A DNA stretch of 64,000 bases from Butyribacter intestini (GCA_001414325.1 LLKB01000005.1:171060-235059); one strand, 5' to 3'. Numbered from the stretch's first letter, positions 1 through 8,411 are shown. Notes: generated by a model from the letters alone, not told the origin. Numbers and translations are program-made.

Positions 1-24
1 CTCCATTAGACTACTTGTGTCCAT
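1..24 (-). CDS. ltrA: Group II intron reverse transcriptase/maturase, N-terminus only
   Basis: Only eight codons are inside the window (MDTSSLME, ATG at 24-22). They follow an A/G-rich ribosome site (GGAAAGGAAAG). The start matches LtrA-type intron-encoded proteins, which combine reverse transcriptase and maturase activities to splice and mobilise the intron. The identification rests on this N-terminus and on the intron RNA sequence upstream, so completeness cannot be judged. Confidence 0.6.
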
Positions 25-512
25 GCGTTCTTTCCTTTCCGTCTCGCTTGATTTGACCATCTTTTACCCGATTGGTTACGGCAGATGTTGTCATTTCTGC
101 AATACGAGACATACTCAAACTTATTGATTGTTCGCCCCTTTGCTCCATCTCTATTACAGAGACTTCTTCACTACTATGGGCTCGGCTGACTTCTCACAGT
201 TCGTTGTTACTGGGCTAATGAAACCTCTGTGAGACCTCCACGCTTAAGGTGCACGCTCTTTCTCTCCATATATCCGCCACATTTACTCTGCTACTACAAA
301 TGTGATAGTTATTAGACTTTGTTGCTTTATGCCAACTTATCTCTCGTAGCCTAGCCTTATATGTGATTTCTGTCCGTCGGACCGGAGATTTGCTTACAGC
401 TTCCTTCAGATTCCACCTCACGATGGACACCCTTGCTGTTCGGCTATACACTTCCCACTATCTGGGCATGTTCGGGACTTTCACCCGTTAGAGTGCGCCC
501 ATGGCGCGCAAA
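1..512 (-). mobile_element. Group II intron, 5' part (runs off left edge)
   Basis: Read on the minus strand, the sequence from about 512 leftwards starts with a GC-rich 5' end and then carries ACGGGTGAAAGTCCCG, followed by GAGGTGGAATCTGAAGG. Both resemble domain I of clostridial group II introns. About 490 nt further on, an open frame starts at 24 with residues MDTSSLME, a start I recognise from intron-encoded reverse transcriptase/maturases of this lineage. The maturase body and the 3' end lie outside the window. A perfect hairpin (AGGCGTTT-GCG-AAACGCCT, 522-540) lies directly upstream of the intron 5' end and may have been part of the target. The exact 5' splice point is not certain. Confidence 0.75.
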
Positions 513-564
513 CATAAAAGTAGGCGTTTGCGAAACGCCTATCTTATACTATATATGGAAGGAG

Positions 565-828
565 TTGACTTATATTTACATTGAGATACAGAAGCCGAAC
601 CGCTTCAAAGACCTGTTACACAAGATTCATTCTAAACTGGAAGATTTGTTATTTTCCATTCTACAACACACACCAGATAGATTCATACCAAAATCTCTTA
701 TGCGTTGGTTTGAGAAATACACCAACAAACGACTTGCACAACTGAAAAGCGATGTGATCCGCAAACATTGGCAGACCATAGAATTAGAAAAGGCTGTTGA
801 TAATATCTATAATCGGCAACAGTCATAA
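565..828 (+). CDS. Small basic protein, unknown function
   Basis: This frame gives about 87 residues rich in Lys, Arg and aromatic residues, including DRFIPKSLMRWFEKYTNKR. I recognise no domain. No ATG is available near the 5' end: a GGAAGGAG motif lies directly before a TTG at 565 and nine bases before an ATT, so the start is uncertain. The first two thirds recur almost identically at 17546-17705, where they are fused to the tail of the holin-like peptide. A hairpin with a T run follows the stop. It sits between the intron and the toxin module and is probably accessory DNA. Confidence 0.5.
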   Translation: MTYIYIEIQKPNRFKDLLHKIHSKLEDLLFSILQHTPDRFIPKSLMRWFEKYTNKRLAQLKSDVIRKHWQTIELEKAVDNIYNRQQS

Positions 829-878
829 AAATAAGAGGTTTCTCTTCTATTATATATAGTAGATTTACCTCTTTTTTA
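829..878 (+). terminator. Intrinsic terminator after the small basic protein
   Basis: An AAGAGGT arm pairs with ACCTCTT across an AT-rich loop and is followed by TTTTTT. It directly follows the stop codon at 828. Confidence 0.6.
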
Positions 879-925
879 TTTGAGTATCTGTTCCCTTTAT
901 GCTATACTGTTATTGTGTAATTGAA
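879..925 (+). promoter_or_regulatory. Promoter of holin-like toxin copy A
   Basis: TTGAGT and TATACT are separated by 17 nt (about 880-910), a good sigma-A match, roughly 80 nt upstream of the peptide start codon at 992. The -10 region and everything downstream are conserved in the second copy near 14500, which has a weaker -35 (TTACCA). Confidence 0.55.
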
Positions 926-991
926 ACGAAAGCAGGATGTGATTTTCCGATTATTAGATGCCCTCTAGTTTACAAAGGAGGGGGATGCCCT

Positions 992-1078
992 ATGAACACG
1001 CTTGAAGTTTTAACTTTAGTGCTAGTAATTTTTGCGGCTCTGTCTTACATAGACGATCATAATAATAAGAAGAAATAG
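992..1078 (+). CDS. Holin-like small hydrophobic toxin peptide, copy A
   Basis: This is a 28-residue peptide, beginning MNTLEVLTLVLVIFAALSY and ending in charged residues (DDHNNKKK). It has one predicted membrane segment and a Lys tail, which is the layout of the putative holin-like toxin family and other type I toxins. A very strong ribosome site (AAAGGAGGGGG) precedes the ATG. A TAGCATC/GATGCTA hairpin follows the stop. An outward-facing promoter on the other strand at 1171-1199 would make an antisense RNA over the 3' end. Toxicity and family membership are inferred from layout and composition. Confidence 0.6.
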   Translation: MNTLEVLTLVLVIFAALSYIDDHNNKKK

Positions 1079-1165
1079 CATCCCACTCGTCCAAAAGTAG
1101 ATGCTATTCTTTATGTTTACATTATACTGAGGGCAAATCGGATAACGCATCCGATAACCTTTCTA
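1065..1165 (-). ncRNA. Predicted antisense antitoxin RNA for copy A
   Basis: A minus-strand promoter (next entry) would start an RNA near 1164. It would pass an ATCGGAT/ATCCGAT hairpin and end at the GATGCTA hairpin, which on this strand is followed by TTTCTTCTTATT. The RNA would be about 100 nt and complementary to the 3' end of the toxin mRNA, as in txpA/ratA-type systems. Both ends are inferred from promoter and hairpin positions only. Confidence 0.45.
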
Positions 1166-1170
1166 AGTAG

Positions 1171-1199
1171 ATTATACAATGGGGTGCTTGAGAAATCAA
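1171..1199 (-). promoter_or_regulatory. Antisense promoter opposite toxin copy A
   Basis: On the minus strand, TTGATT (1199-1194) and TATAAT (1176-1171) are separated by exactly 17 nt. The same pair and spacing recur at 14760-14788 and 17842-17870. On the plus strand the same bases form a GGGGTGCTTGA/TCAAGTACCC hairpin followed by a T run, so the site may double as the terminator of the toxin mRNA. Confidence 0.6.
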
Positions 1200-1398
1200 G
1201 TACCCTTTTTAATTGTCCTGTTTCTTTGCGTTTCTTTTCTTTGTTTCCTTTGACTTCTCGGGAGTTTGACAGTTGAATATTAGAAAAATGCCTTGCATGC
1301 CTTATAAAACCTGCTTTTTATGTGTCAATTTTTCTGTTTTTATATATGTTATTTTTTGTTATTGTGTGGTATAATAAGGGGTAAGGAGGTGTTCCATA

Positions 1399-2378
1399 TG
1401 AATCTTCATATATCAAAATCAAAAAATGCAGAGTCCTTTTATATCTGCAAATCTTATGTAAAAGCTAACGGCAGCACATCTTCCATGATTGTCCGCAAAC
1501 TTGGAACATTGGAACAGCTTTTGATTGAACATGGTCCAACAAGAGATGATGTCCTTGCATGGGCAAAAAATGAAGTGAAAATAGAAGAAAAAGAATGGGC
1601 TTTGAACATGAAGGGGTTCAAAAGAGTTTCTGATAATAAACCTGTGGATATCACTGGGCTTCCTCTGGATGATAAAGGACTTTATTATAAAGATGAACCT
1701 TACACCACCAAAAAGCTCCATCAACGTTTGATCATTACATACTCACCGAAATATGCACTTTATCAGAAATCCATTCGTGATAGACAGGTAGAACGGGCAC
1801 AAAAGATGCTGGATGCCGGAAACACAAAAAAAAATCGTAAAAACCCTAACGATCCAGCACATTTTATCGGAACTGTAGCAGCTACAAAAGAAGGCGAAGC
1901 AGCTGATATCCATCATTATCTGGATGAAAGTAAGATTGAAGAGGAAGCTAAATATGACGGATTTTATGCTGTCTGTACAGATCTTTTAGACGATGATGGC
2001 AGCGACATTTTAAAAGTTAGCGAGGGAAGATGGCAGATAGAAGAATGCTTTCGCATTATGAAAACAGATTTCTCAGCACGACCAGTTTATTTACAGGACG
2101 AAAACCGTATTAAAGCACATTTTCTAATCTGTTTTCTTGCATTGACAATCTATCGTTTTCTTGAAAAAAAACTGGATTCAAAATATACCTGAGAAGAACT
2201 GCTTGATGCTTTGAAATCAATAAATTTTGTTTATGTTCAAGAACAGGGATTTATACCGACATACAAACGAGAACCGATTACAGACGCTCTACATGATGCT
2301 TGTGGTTTTCGAACGGATTATCAATTTATAGCCAAAAGCAAAATGAAAACAATTCAAAAAGAAAGTAAAGGAAGGTAA
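1399..2378 (+). pseudogene. Decayed IS1634-family transposase
   Basis: The frame starts at ATG 1399 behind AAGGAGGT and reads as an IS1634/IS4-type DDE transposase. The C-terminal catalytic-region motif is clear (GRWQIEECFRIMKTDF and the following RIKAHFLICF). A TGA at 2190-2192 interrupts the frame, which then continues in phase for about 60 codons to a TAA at 2376. Total length is about 325 codons against roughly 500-600 for the family, and the N-terminal part jumps to the later region, so the middle with the first catalytic aspartates appears to be deleted. It should be inactive. Confidence 0.75.
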
Positions 2379-2425
2379 AAAAATAGGACATATCAGATAA
2401 GCTAATATCCAATATGCCCTAATCT

Positions 2426-3025
2426 TTAATCCCACAACGAATAAAACCATTTAGAAAACAATTCCAATGCTTCATTCTTACAATCTTCTCTGTACTGTCT
2501 CAATGCTTTTTCTTCCGCATAATATTTTTTCTCAATATCCTTATACTCTGGTATTTCACTAGGAAAATGTAAAACTCTACCAAATTTATTCATCTTTCCT
2601 TCTTCAAGTTTTTCTCCAAAGAGTCCGTATTTTTCTTCAAATTCTTGTAATATATTATCATGCTCTTTCTGATATGGATTTTTCTTCTGACACGTTTCCT
2701 CATTCATTTCTCTAAACAAAAATATCATATTATCAAGAATCCTATCCCATTCTGAATGACATTCATCGTTGCAGGAAATCCCATGTTCGTCCACATACTC
2801 TGTCCCCAAACAACTTGGACTTCCATGTTTTGTATCTTTGAATTGTTGCAACATATCTGGCATGAGATTCATAAACCAATAATCAATGTTCCATAAATCT
2901 TTATCACAATATCCTCTTGTAATCCTCTGAAAACTGTATTTTATATTTCGCAACACCAAGCCAACCATCTTCCATGATCTTTTTCTTTCATACCAAAAAT
3001 CTGTTTTATTCCATACATTATCCAT
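2426..3025 (-). CDS. Hypothetical protein, 199 aa
   Basis: A soluble, acidic protein rich in Trp, Tyr and charged residues, with a GYCDKDLWNIDYWF segment near residue 38 and a Lys/Glu-rich C-terminal helix region. I do not recognise the family, although the W/D-rich pattern resembles hypothetical proteins of phages and integrative elements. GAGGAAAGGCGG precedes the ATG. The start lies inside the 3' end of the upstream HTH gene, an overlap of 85 bp, so the two are probably cotranscribed and perhaps form a regulator-partner pair. Confidence 0.6.
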   Translation of the reverse strand: MDNVWNKTDFWYERKRSWKMVGLVLRNIKYSFQRITRGYCDKDLWNIDYWFMNLMPDMLQQFKDTKHGSPSCLGTEYVDEHGISCNDECHSEWDRILDNMIFLFREMNEETCQKKNPYQKEHDNILQEFEEKYGLFGEKLEEGKMNKFGRVLHFPSEIPEYKDIEKKYYAEEKALRQYREDCKNEALELFSKWFYSLWD

Positions 3026-3288
3026 TGTGTACCGCCTTTCCTCAAAATAGTTATATCCCCGTCAATGACGAGGATATCTTCTATACTGGTATGTAACACT
3101 TTACTTAGAATCAGCAGATTATCCAAGCTCGGTAATGATTTTCCAGAAAGCCATTTATAGACTGCCTGTGGATTTTCAAATCCCATCACTTCTTGAATAT
3201 CTTTTACAGAATACCCATACTTCAGTAAAAGTTCTCTGATTCTTTCTCCTGTTGCTTTTTGTTGGATTGATAAATATATAGGCTTCAC
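2941..3288 (-). CDS. XRE-family HTH regulator
   Basis: A Cro/C1-type helix-turn-helix spans about residues 10-65 (GYSVKDIQEVMGFENPQAVY, then KWLSGKSLPSLDNLLILSKV), followed by the usual SIEDILV end of the domain. I chose the GTG at 3288, because AAGGAGG lies seven bases upstream; the in-frame ATG at 3330 has no ribosome site. The last 25-30 residues after the domain overlap the next gene in another frame and may be non-native, which could reflect an old frameshift. It probably binds DNA near its own operon. Confidence 0.7.
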   Translation of the reverse strand: MKPIYLSIQQKATGERIRELLLKYGYSVKDIQEVMGFENPQAVYKWLSGKSLPSLDNLLILSKVLHTSIEDILVIDGDITILRKGGTQWIMYGIKQIFGMKEKDHGRWLAWCCEI

Positions 3289-3330
3289 AATGCTCCTCCT
3301 TATACATCTTCCATCCCGATACACAAGCAC

Positions 3331-3599
3331 ATTTTAACATTATTTGAATGTTTCTTCCAGTAATTTTTTATCTGATAGCACCTCTAAATTATATTTAATT
3401 TTATGCTCATAATCGTTATTTGTCATTGAACCATTGGTTTAAAGCAACTGCTTATTCCTCATGCGTATTATAAGGAAGCACCTCATACTTAACCAATGCG
3501 TCAAATAATCGCTCTGGTATGTCTTCTATGTAGAGGATTGAGCTGGGTAGATGACACCCAGCTCTTATAGAGTCTCCTGCACATACATATTTTTAGTCA
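3331..3599. other. Gene remnant and hairpin, no intact gene
   Basis: On the minus strand, 3444-3536 reads as the C-terminal end of a lost gene (IEDIPERLFDALVKYEVLPY, then NTHEE and stop) with no start. At 3539-3564, GAGCTGGGT pairs with ACCCAGCTC and could be a terminator. Nothing else is recognisable. Confidence 0.45.
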
Positions 3600-4427
3600 C
3601 TATAATGCCTTCTTAGGACATGCTTTGACGCATTCCATACACATAATACACTCTGTTCCATTTTCTCTTTTACGGGAATTATCTGTTACATCAACATTCA
3701 TCGGACATACTCGCTTACACTTTCCACAGGAAACACATCTTTCCTTATCACACTTCACACGAAATAGGCTAAAATAACTCATTGACTTTAAGAATACGGT
3801 AATTGGGCAGATATATTTACAGAATGCCCTATTATCCCGAAACGCAAATGCCAGAATGATTCCAATGGCATAATACAGGATATTGCCAACAAGAAATGCC
3901 CAGAACATAATTTGCTCGATATTCTCCACGTGGCATAAAAACAGTGCTCCCACAAAAACAAGTGATGCAGTAAAGGTGATATATCGGATAAAACCGATTT
4001 TCTTTCTCGGAGCCTTCGGTGTCTTATATGGCAGGAAATCCAAGACCATTGCAGTCCAGCAGGCATACCCACACCAGCCTCTTCCGAACAGCAGTGGCCC
4101 AAAGATCTTCGCAACAGCATAATGTATGGTTGCAGCTTCAAAAACACCAGTGAACAGATAATACCAAAAGCCTTCTATCTGCATGTTCTCCTGACATATT
4201 AAGCCAAGATAAACCAGCATATATAGTCCGACCAGTAGCTGCACGATTCTTCTGGCATATCTATAGTTTAACTGAAAAAGTAACAGCCCTAACGCTATTG
4301 CCGAGCCTATATAACTGAAATTCAGAAGATAAAACAGATTATCCTTGGTCAGCCATAATGTAACTGCAACAATTTCAAATACAAGCCACATTCCAAGTGG
4401 AATCAGCCATTTTTTCTTTGTATTCAA
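3600..4427 (-). CDS. NapH/MauN-type membrane polyferredoxin
   Basis: A 275-residue membrane protein with about six hydrophobic segments, a conserved GRGWCGYACW motif near residue 115, and two 4Fe-4S motifs at the C-terminus (CVSCGKCKRVCP and CIMCMECVKACP). Proteins of this class pass electrons across or along the membrane to periplasmic or membrane reductases. There is no dedicated reductase beside it, only a small membrane protein 37 nt upstream, so the partner is unknown. The Cys motifs are intact and the length is normal for the class. Confidence 0.85.
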   Translation of the reverse strand: MNTKKKWLIPLGMWLVFEIVAVTLWLTKDNLFYLLNFSYIGSAIALGLLLFQLNYRYARRIVQLLVGLYMLVYLGLICQENMQIEGFWYYLFTGVFEAATIHYAVAKIFGPLLFGRGWCGYACWTAMVLDFLPYKTPKAPRKKIGFIRYITFTASLVFVGALFLCHVENIEQIMFWAFLVGNILYYAIGIILAFAFRDNRAFCKYICPITVFLKSMSYFSLFRVKCDKERCVSCGKCKRVCPMNVDVTDNSRKRENGTECIMCMECVKACPKKAL

Positions 4428-4463
4428 TTTCTGTTTCCTCCAATCTACACATAAGCTGGTATA

Positions 4464-4667
4464 TTATTTACTCTTGCTTTTCTTTATATTTTCCAATCCT
4501 TGCTTACCAGCAATCATCTTATGCCCTGATAACATAGAAAAACACATACAAACCATTGCTCCTACTGCAAAAATTTTGTGTTCTTTCATTTTTCCTTTAA
4601 ATCCACTATAAAATGTTGCAACCATACATGCTGCAGCACCTATTGCCCAATATTTATGTTGTTTCAT
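4464..4667 (-). CDS. Small two-helix membrane protein
   Basis: This 67-residue protein has two hydrophobic stretches arranged as an internal repeat: HKYWAIGAAACMVATFYSG followed by HKIFAVGAMVCMCFSMLSG. It looks like the DUF6219-type small proteins of Clostridia, but that assignment is from memory and not firm. A GGAGGTAGAATC ribosome site precedes the ATG. It lies upstream of the membrane ferredoxin in the same direction and may be cotranscribed with it. The function is unknown. Confidence 0.65.
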   Translation of the reverse strand: MKQHKYWAIGAAACMVATFYSGFKGKMKEHKIFAVGAMVCMCFSMLSGHKMIAGKQGLENIKKSKSK

Positions 4668-4721
4668 GATTCTACCTCCAAATTCATTCTTATCTCTTAT
4701 ATCTGTGACGCATGCGTCCTA

Positions 4722-5243
4722 TTACTCATAAATCTTATCCACCTCAGCTTCATACACTGCCTCAGTATGTGCATCAAACAGCACCCATTCCACCAAATCA
4801 AAGCTATCCGGGTTATCCTGTAAAAATCTATTTACTGTACCAACCGCAACCTTTGCGGCTAATTCTACAGGAAATGCATACACACCGGTTGATATAGATG
4901 GAAATGCAATTGTTCTGATTCCATTCTCCATTGCCAGCTTCATGGAATTAAAATAGCAGTTTGCAAGAAGTTCTTCTTCCTTATCCCTGCCACCATTCCA
5001 TATCGATCCAACAGTATGTATTACATAGCTGCAAGGCAAATTATATGCCTTTGTAATCTTTGCCTCTCCTGTCTCGCAACCGTGAAGTGTTCTGCACTCT
5101 GCTAATAGCTTTGGTCCTGCAGCACGATGTATGGCTCCATCTACACCACCACCGCCAAGCAACGAATTATTTGCGGCATTAACAATTGCCTGCACATCTG
5201 TTACTTTTGTTATGTCACCCTTTATCGTCTTAATCAAATACAT
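4722..5243 (-). CDS. Macrodomain protein (ADP-ribose hydrolase family)
   Basis: A single macro domain fills all 173 residues. The signature is present: [20 protein letters not shown], then the [10 protein letters not shown] loop and the [10 protein letters not shown] motif near residue 118. Such proteins bind ADP-ribose and commonly remove O-acetyl-ADP-ribose or mono-ADP-ribose from proteins. The asparagines and the GVDGAIH segment important for catalysis in YmdB-like enzymes are kept. The gene is part of a minus-strand run with the next two genes (3 nt gap). Confidence 0.88.
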   Translation of the reverse strand: MYLIKTIKGDITKVTDVQAIVNAANNSLLGGGGVDGAIHRAAGPKLLAECRTLHGCETGEAKITKAYNLPCSYVIHTVGSIWNGGRDKEEELLANCYFNSMKLAMENGIRTIAFPSISTGVYAFPVELAAKVAVGTVNRFLQDNPDSFDLVEWVLFDAHTEAVYEAEVDKIYE

Positions 5244-5246
5244 TGT

Positions 5247-5465
5247 TTAATATTCCTTCGCTATCTCTTCATCTATTCCATACATCACCTTAAAGTGTTC
5301 AAGGTCTGCCGGACTTTTAATCAGCATTACCTCTTCTATTTTACCGGTATGTATATCCTTAAAGCCTACAACCTGCTCGCCATTACAAATGCTTGCCTTA
5401 ATTACAGGTTTCTTATTTTCCCTATCATAAGACTGCGTAACAACTTTCTTCTTAAACAGTCCCAT
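5247..5465 (-). CDS. Conserved hypothetical protein, 72 aa
   Basis: I chose the ATG at 5465 (MGLFKKKVVTQSYD) because GAAGGTGAG lies just upstream and the N-terminus matches small proteins I have seen across Lachnospiraceae. The gene overlaps the end of the YaiI gene by 14 nt, suggesting coupling. The middle (VIKASICNGEQVVGFKD) and the LEHFKVMYGI end look like one small folded domain. I can name no function. Some annotations call relatives aspartate dehydrogenase, but the sequence does not support this. Confidence 0.65.
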   Translation of the reverse strand: MGLFKKKVVTQSYDRENKKPVIKASICNGEQVVGFKDIHTGKIEEVMLIKSPADLEHFKVMYGIDEEIAKEY

Positions 5466-5982
5466 TCTGCTCACCTTCCTTCGCATGTACCATCAGCACA
5501 AGCTTCTCGAATGACTGTGCAAAACGCTCATCATCTTCACTTGTCCGCTTCTTAGGTTCTCCGCTTCCGCTCCGGTCCGCACAAAGCCGATGTCCACCGG
5601 ACATCGTGCGCCCTTTTATATGACTCTTTGACGAACTTCGTCTCGCTTTCTTATTAAGGTGTCTTTCCATCAGCATCCGGTCAATATTATCATTTGTGTA
5701 CCACTTGCCGGATTGATGAATTGCATAGGCACCTTTGCCAAGTGCCATCGCTGCAACACCATAATCCTGAGAGACCACAATATCTCCATTTTGGCAGATA
5801 CTAATCAGCTTATAATCTACCGCATCGGCTCCTGCTCCTACCACAATCACTTCACTATAATCTGAATATAATACATGGTTCGTGTCACACAGCAATGTGG
5901 CTGGAATATCATATTTTTCAGCAACCGCCTCTACAATGTCCACTACCGGACACGCATCTGCATCAACAAATATCTGCATCAT
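5452..5982 (-). CDS. YaiI/YqxD-family (DUF188) protein
   Basis: This UPF0178-family protein of 176 residues starts with MMQIFVDADACPV, the hallmark of the family, and keeps the DYGVAAMALGKG and DRMLMERHLNKKARR segments. The fold is PIN/NYN-like, with acidic residues in VDADACP that could bind metal, so a nuclease role has been proposed for relatives but is not established. The C-terminal 50 residues are charged and probably flexible. It leads a three-gene operon with the 72-aa protein and the macrodomain protein. Confidence 0.85.
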   Translation of the reverse strand: MMQIFVDADACPVVDIVEAVAEKYDIPATLLCDTNHVLYSDYSEVIVVGAGADAVDYKLISICQNGDIVVSQDYGVAAMALGKGAYAIHQSGKWYTNDNIDRMLMERHLNKKARRSSSKSHIKGRTMSGGHRLCADRSGSGEPKKRTSEDDERFAQSFEKLVLMVHAKEGEQNGTV

Positions 5983-6030
5983 TACTTCTTAACAATAATA
6001 ATTTCTCACTTAATACACCTTTTATATACA

Positions 6031-6045
6031 GTAAATGATTATTTA
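6031..6045 (+). repeat. hsdS recombination site 1
   Basis: GTAAATGATTATTTA, encoding the VNDYL start of the HsdS central repeat, in plus orientation. The same or a 14/15 match occurs at 6753-6767 (minus), 8370-8384 (plus) and 8960-8974 (minus). Confidence 0.65.
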
Positions 6046-6747
6046 GAAGAGATGGCTAAGACCATCTACAACTACTGGTTCGTACAATTTGATTTTCCTG
6101 ATAAAAATGGTAATCCATACAAATCATCAGGTGGAAAAATGCAGAATATCAGTGATTTTGGAATAGCTCCGTCCGATTGGAAAACTGGAAACCTTTATGA
6201 CATAGCTAATTTCATAAATGGTTTAGCTTGTCAAAAGTATCGCCCTAATGAAAACGAATCCTCTCTTCCTGTGATTAAAATACGAGAAATGCATGAGGGT
6301 ATTTCTGTAGATTCAGAAAGAGTTAAAGCGGATCTTCCTCAAAATAATATTGTAAATACAGGAGATATACTGTTCTCTTGGTCCGCATCACTTGAAGTAC
6401 AGCGATGGGCTGGAACAACAGGCGGTCTCAATCAACATATTTTTAAGGTAATTCCTAATGATGGTTATACATCAAGCTACGTTTATCATCAGCTAAAAGC
6501 GTATGTTGTAAAATTTATTCAAATGGCCGAAGCAAGAAAAACTACCATGGGACATATAACCAGTGACCACTTGAAACAAAGCGTCATTGTCTTGCCACCT
6601 GAAAATGTAATCCAGAAATTTTCTAATAGTGTTGATATGATTCATGCTGAAATCAGTTGCATCAATATGGAAAATCAAAAATTATGTCAGATAAGGGACT
6701 GGCTCTTACCAATGCTCATGAATGGTCAAACCACCATCGAGGATTGA
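6031..6747 (+). pseudogene. hsdS: Silent hsdS half-gene (second TRD cassette)
   Basis: This is a type I specificity subunit cassette without an N-terminal domain. It opens at the central repeat (VNDYLEEMAKTIYNYWF, QFDFPD), continues through one target-recognition domain (DWKTGNLYDIANFINGLA onwards) and ends with the conserved tail (RDWLLPMLMNG). No start signal or promoter is evident; upstream in frame is only the antisense of the YaiI gene. A 15-bp site bounds each end in opposite orientation (6031-6045 and 6753-6767). It looks like a storage cassette that inversion could join to the expressed hsdS N-terminus. Confidence 0.8.
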
Positions 6748-6752
6748 TATGG

Positions 6753-6767
6753 TAAATAATCATTTAC
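6753..6767 (-). repeat. hsdS recombination site 2
   Basis: Inverted copy of the 15-bp site, 5 nt past the stop codon of the silent cassette. With the cassette's last 60 bp it forms a roughly 80-bp inverted repeat to 8370-8450. Confidence 0.65.
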
Positions 6768-6853
6768 ATTAGAAAATATAACTCTTGAAAGTGGCGGGAG
6801 CAAATATTAGAACTCCACTTCATAGTGGTTCTCATAAAATAAAGGAGAAACAC

Positions 6854-7837
6854 ATGAAAGAAAAGATTATTTCGGAAATCATGAGAGAAATGCTTCCGAC
6901 ACTTAATAATGAGCAATTAAGAAAACTAAAAAATACTTTAGAGGCATGTCTTCGTAAGGTTTCTATTGAAGAAACAGGTGATTATGAAAACGCAGAAGAA
7001 ATAGATTATTTAGATTTATTCTTGGCAGCGAAAAGGATTGAAGGATGTTCAGACAAGACTCTTACTTATTATCGAAATACCATTCAGCAAATGCTTGATA
7101 GGATTGGGAAAACAGTGTGTAGTATTGTAACAGAGGATTTACGAATATATCTTTCTGAGTATCAGGCAGAGAAAGAATCCAGTAAGGTTACTATTGATAA
7201 CATAAGAAGAATTTTTTCAAGCTTTTTTGCATGGTTAGAAGATGAAGATTATATAATCAAAAGCCCGGTAAGGAGAATTCATAGGATAAAATCGGCTAGC
7301 ACGATTAAGGAAACATATACGGATGAACAGTTAGAGGTTATGCGTGATAGTTGTGATAATCTGAGAGATTTAGCATTGATTGATATATTAGCATCTACAG
7401 GAATGCGTGTGGGAGAATTGGTACTGTTAAACAGGGAAGACATTTCTTTTGATGAAAGAGAATGTGTTGTCTTTGGTAAAGGTGATAAAGAAAGAATGGT
7501 ATATTTTGATGCACGAACGAAATTACATTTACAGAATTATTTAGATTCAAGAATAGATGAAAACGAGGCATTATTTGTTTCTCTTAAAGCACCATATAAG
7601 CGAATGCAAATAGGAGGAATAGAACTGAGATTGCGTGAGATGGGAAAGAAACTGAACATCGAAAAGGTTCATCCACATAAGTTTAGAAGAACCTTGGCTA
7701 CTGTAGCCATTGATAAAGGGATGCCAATAGAGCAACTGCAAAAATTGTTGGGACATCAGCGGATAGATACGACATTGCAATATGCAATGGTCAAGCAGAG
7801 TAATGTAAAAATTGCTCATAGAAAATATATTGGATAG
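6854..7837 (+). CDS. Tyrosine recombinase (hsdS invertase)
   Basis: A 327-residue XerC/D-type recombinase. The SAM-like N-terminal DNA-binding domain covers about residues 50-145, and the catalytic domain follows with R185 (TGMRVGEL), a Lys in GKGDKER near 212, H275 and R278 (HPHKFRRT), H301 (LLGHQR) and Y310. I use the ATG at 6854, which follows AAAGGAGAAAC. The gene lies between two hsdS half-genes and overlaps the next one by a few bases. That position is typical of recombinases that switch HsdS domains, so I infer this role. Confidence 0.88.
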   Translation: MKEKIISEIMREMLPTLNNEQLRKLKNTLEACLRKVSIEETGDYENAEEIDYLDLFLAAKRIEGCSDKTLTYYRNTIQQMLDRIGKTVCSIVTEDLRIYLSEYQAEKESSKVTIDNIRRIFSSFFAWLEDEDYIIKSPVRRIHRIKSASTIKETYTDEQLEVMRDSCDNLRDLALIDILASTGMRVGELVLLNREDISFDERECVVFGKGDKERMVYFDARTKLHLQNYLDSRIDENEALFVSLKAPYKRMQIGGIELRLREMGKKLNIEKVHPHKFRRTLATVAIDKGMPIEQLQKLLGHQRIDTTLQYAMVKQSNVKIAHRKYIG

Positions 7838-7848
7838 GAGACATTCAA

Positions 7849-8411
7849 TGAGAATAGTAAAACTCAGAGATATATCTGATTTAAAAACAGGACCGTTTGG
7901 AACACAGTTTAGTGCGAGTGAATATGTTTCAAATGGAATACCAGTGATTAATGTCAAAAATATTGGTTATGGAAGTATTAGTGCAGCAGGGCTTGATTAT
8001 GTAGGTGAAAATACATTAGAACGCCTATCGGAACATAAGTTGAAAGCTGGAGATATTGTATTTGGAAGAAAAGGTTCGGTTGATAGACATTGTTTAATTT
8101 GCAGGGAACAGGAAGGCTGGATGCAAGGGTCGGATTGTATTCGTGTGAGATTTATAGATGACTCTGTTTATCCTGAGTTTGTTTCATACTTTTTATTGAC
8201 CAATGCAGTAAAAATTAAGATAAATAATTCAGCGGTAGGTTCAACAATGGCATCCTTGAACACTGGTATTTTAGGTGATATTGACATTACTTTGCCAGAA
8301 TATACTGAACAGAAAAGAATAGCATTAATTCTAGGGGAAATAGATAAGAAAATAAGCAAAAATAATATGGTAAATGATTATTTATATTATCAATCTTCGA
8401 TGGTAGCTTGA
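7849..8411 (+). pseudogene. hsdS: hsdS N-terminal half-gene (first TRD), tail lost by inversion
   Basis: From ATG 7849 (MRIVKLRDISDLKTGPFG) the frame encodes one complete target-recognition domain and reaches the central repeat (MVNDYL at 8368-8385). It then runs into the antisense of an hsdS 3' end and stops after seven more codons. The break falls exactly on the 15-bp site at 8370-8384, so this looks like the product of an inversion at that site. Reversing 8370-8974 would restore a full-length hsdS on the plus strand. The N-terminal domain differs from that of the expressed hsdS. Confidence 0.8.
8370..8384 (+). repeat. hsdS recombination site 3
   Basis: Exact GTAAATGATTATTTA in plus orientation, inside the first half-gene. 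The sequence to its right is the reverse complement of an hsdS 3' end, as expected for an inversion junction. Confidence 0.7.

Noticed and set aside
215-451. 78-residue frame on the minus strand
   Set aside because: It falls inside the structured 5' RNA of the group II intron.
433-564. Upstream part of the small basic protein frame
   Set aside because: It lies in group II intron sequence on the other strand and is not present before the copy at 17546.
1419-1724. Frames opposite the transposase
   Set aside because: Shadow frames without ribosome sites; low-complexity Phe-rich translation.
5875-6030. N-terminal extension of the hsdS cassette frame
   Set aside because: It is antisense to the YaiI-family gene and has no hsdS similarity; the cassette begins at the recombination site.
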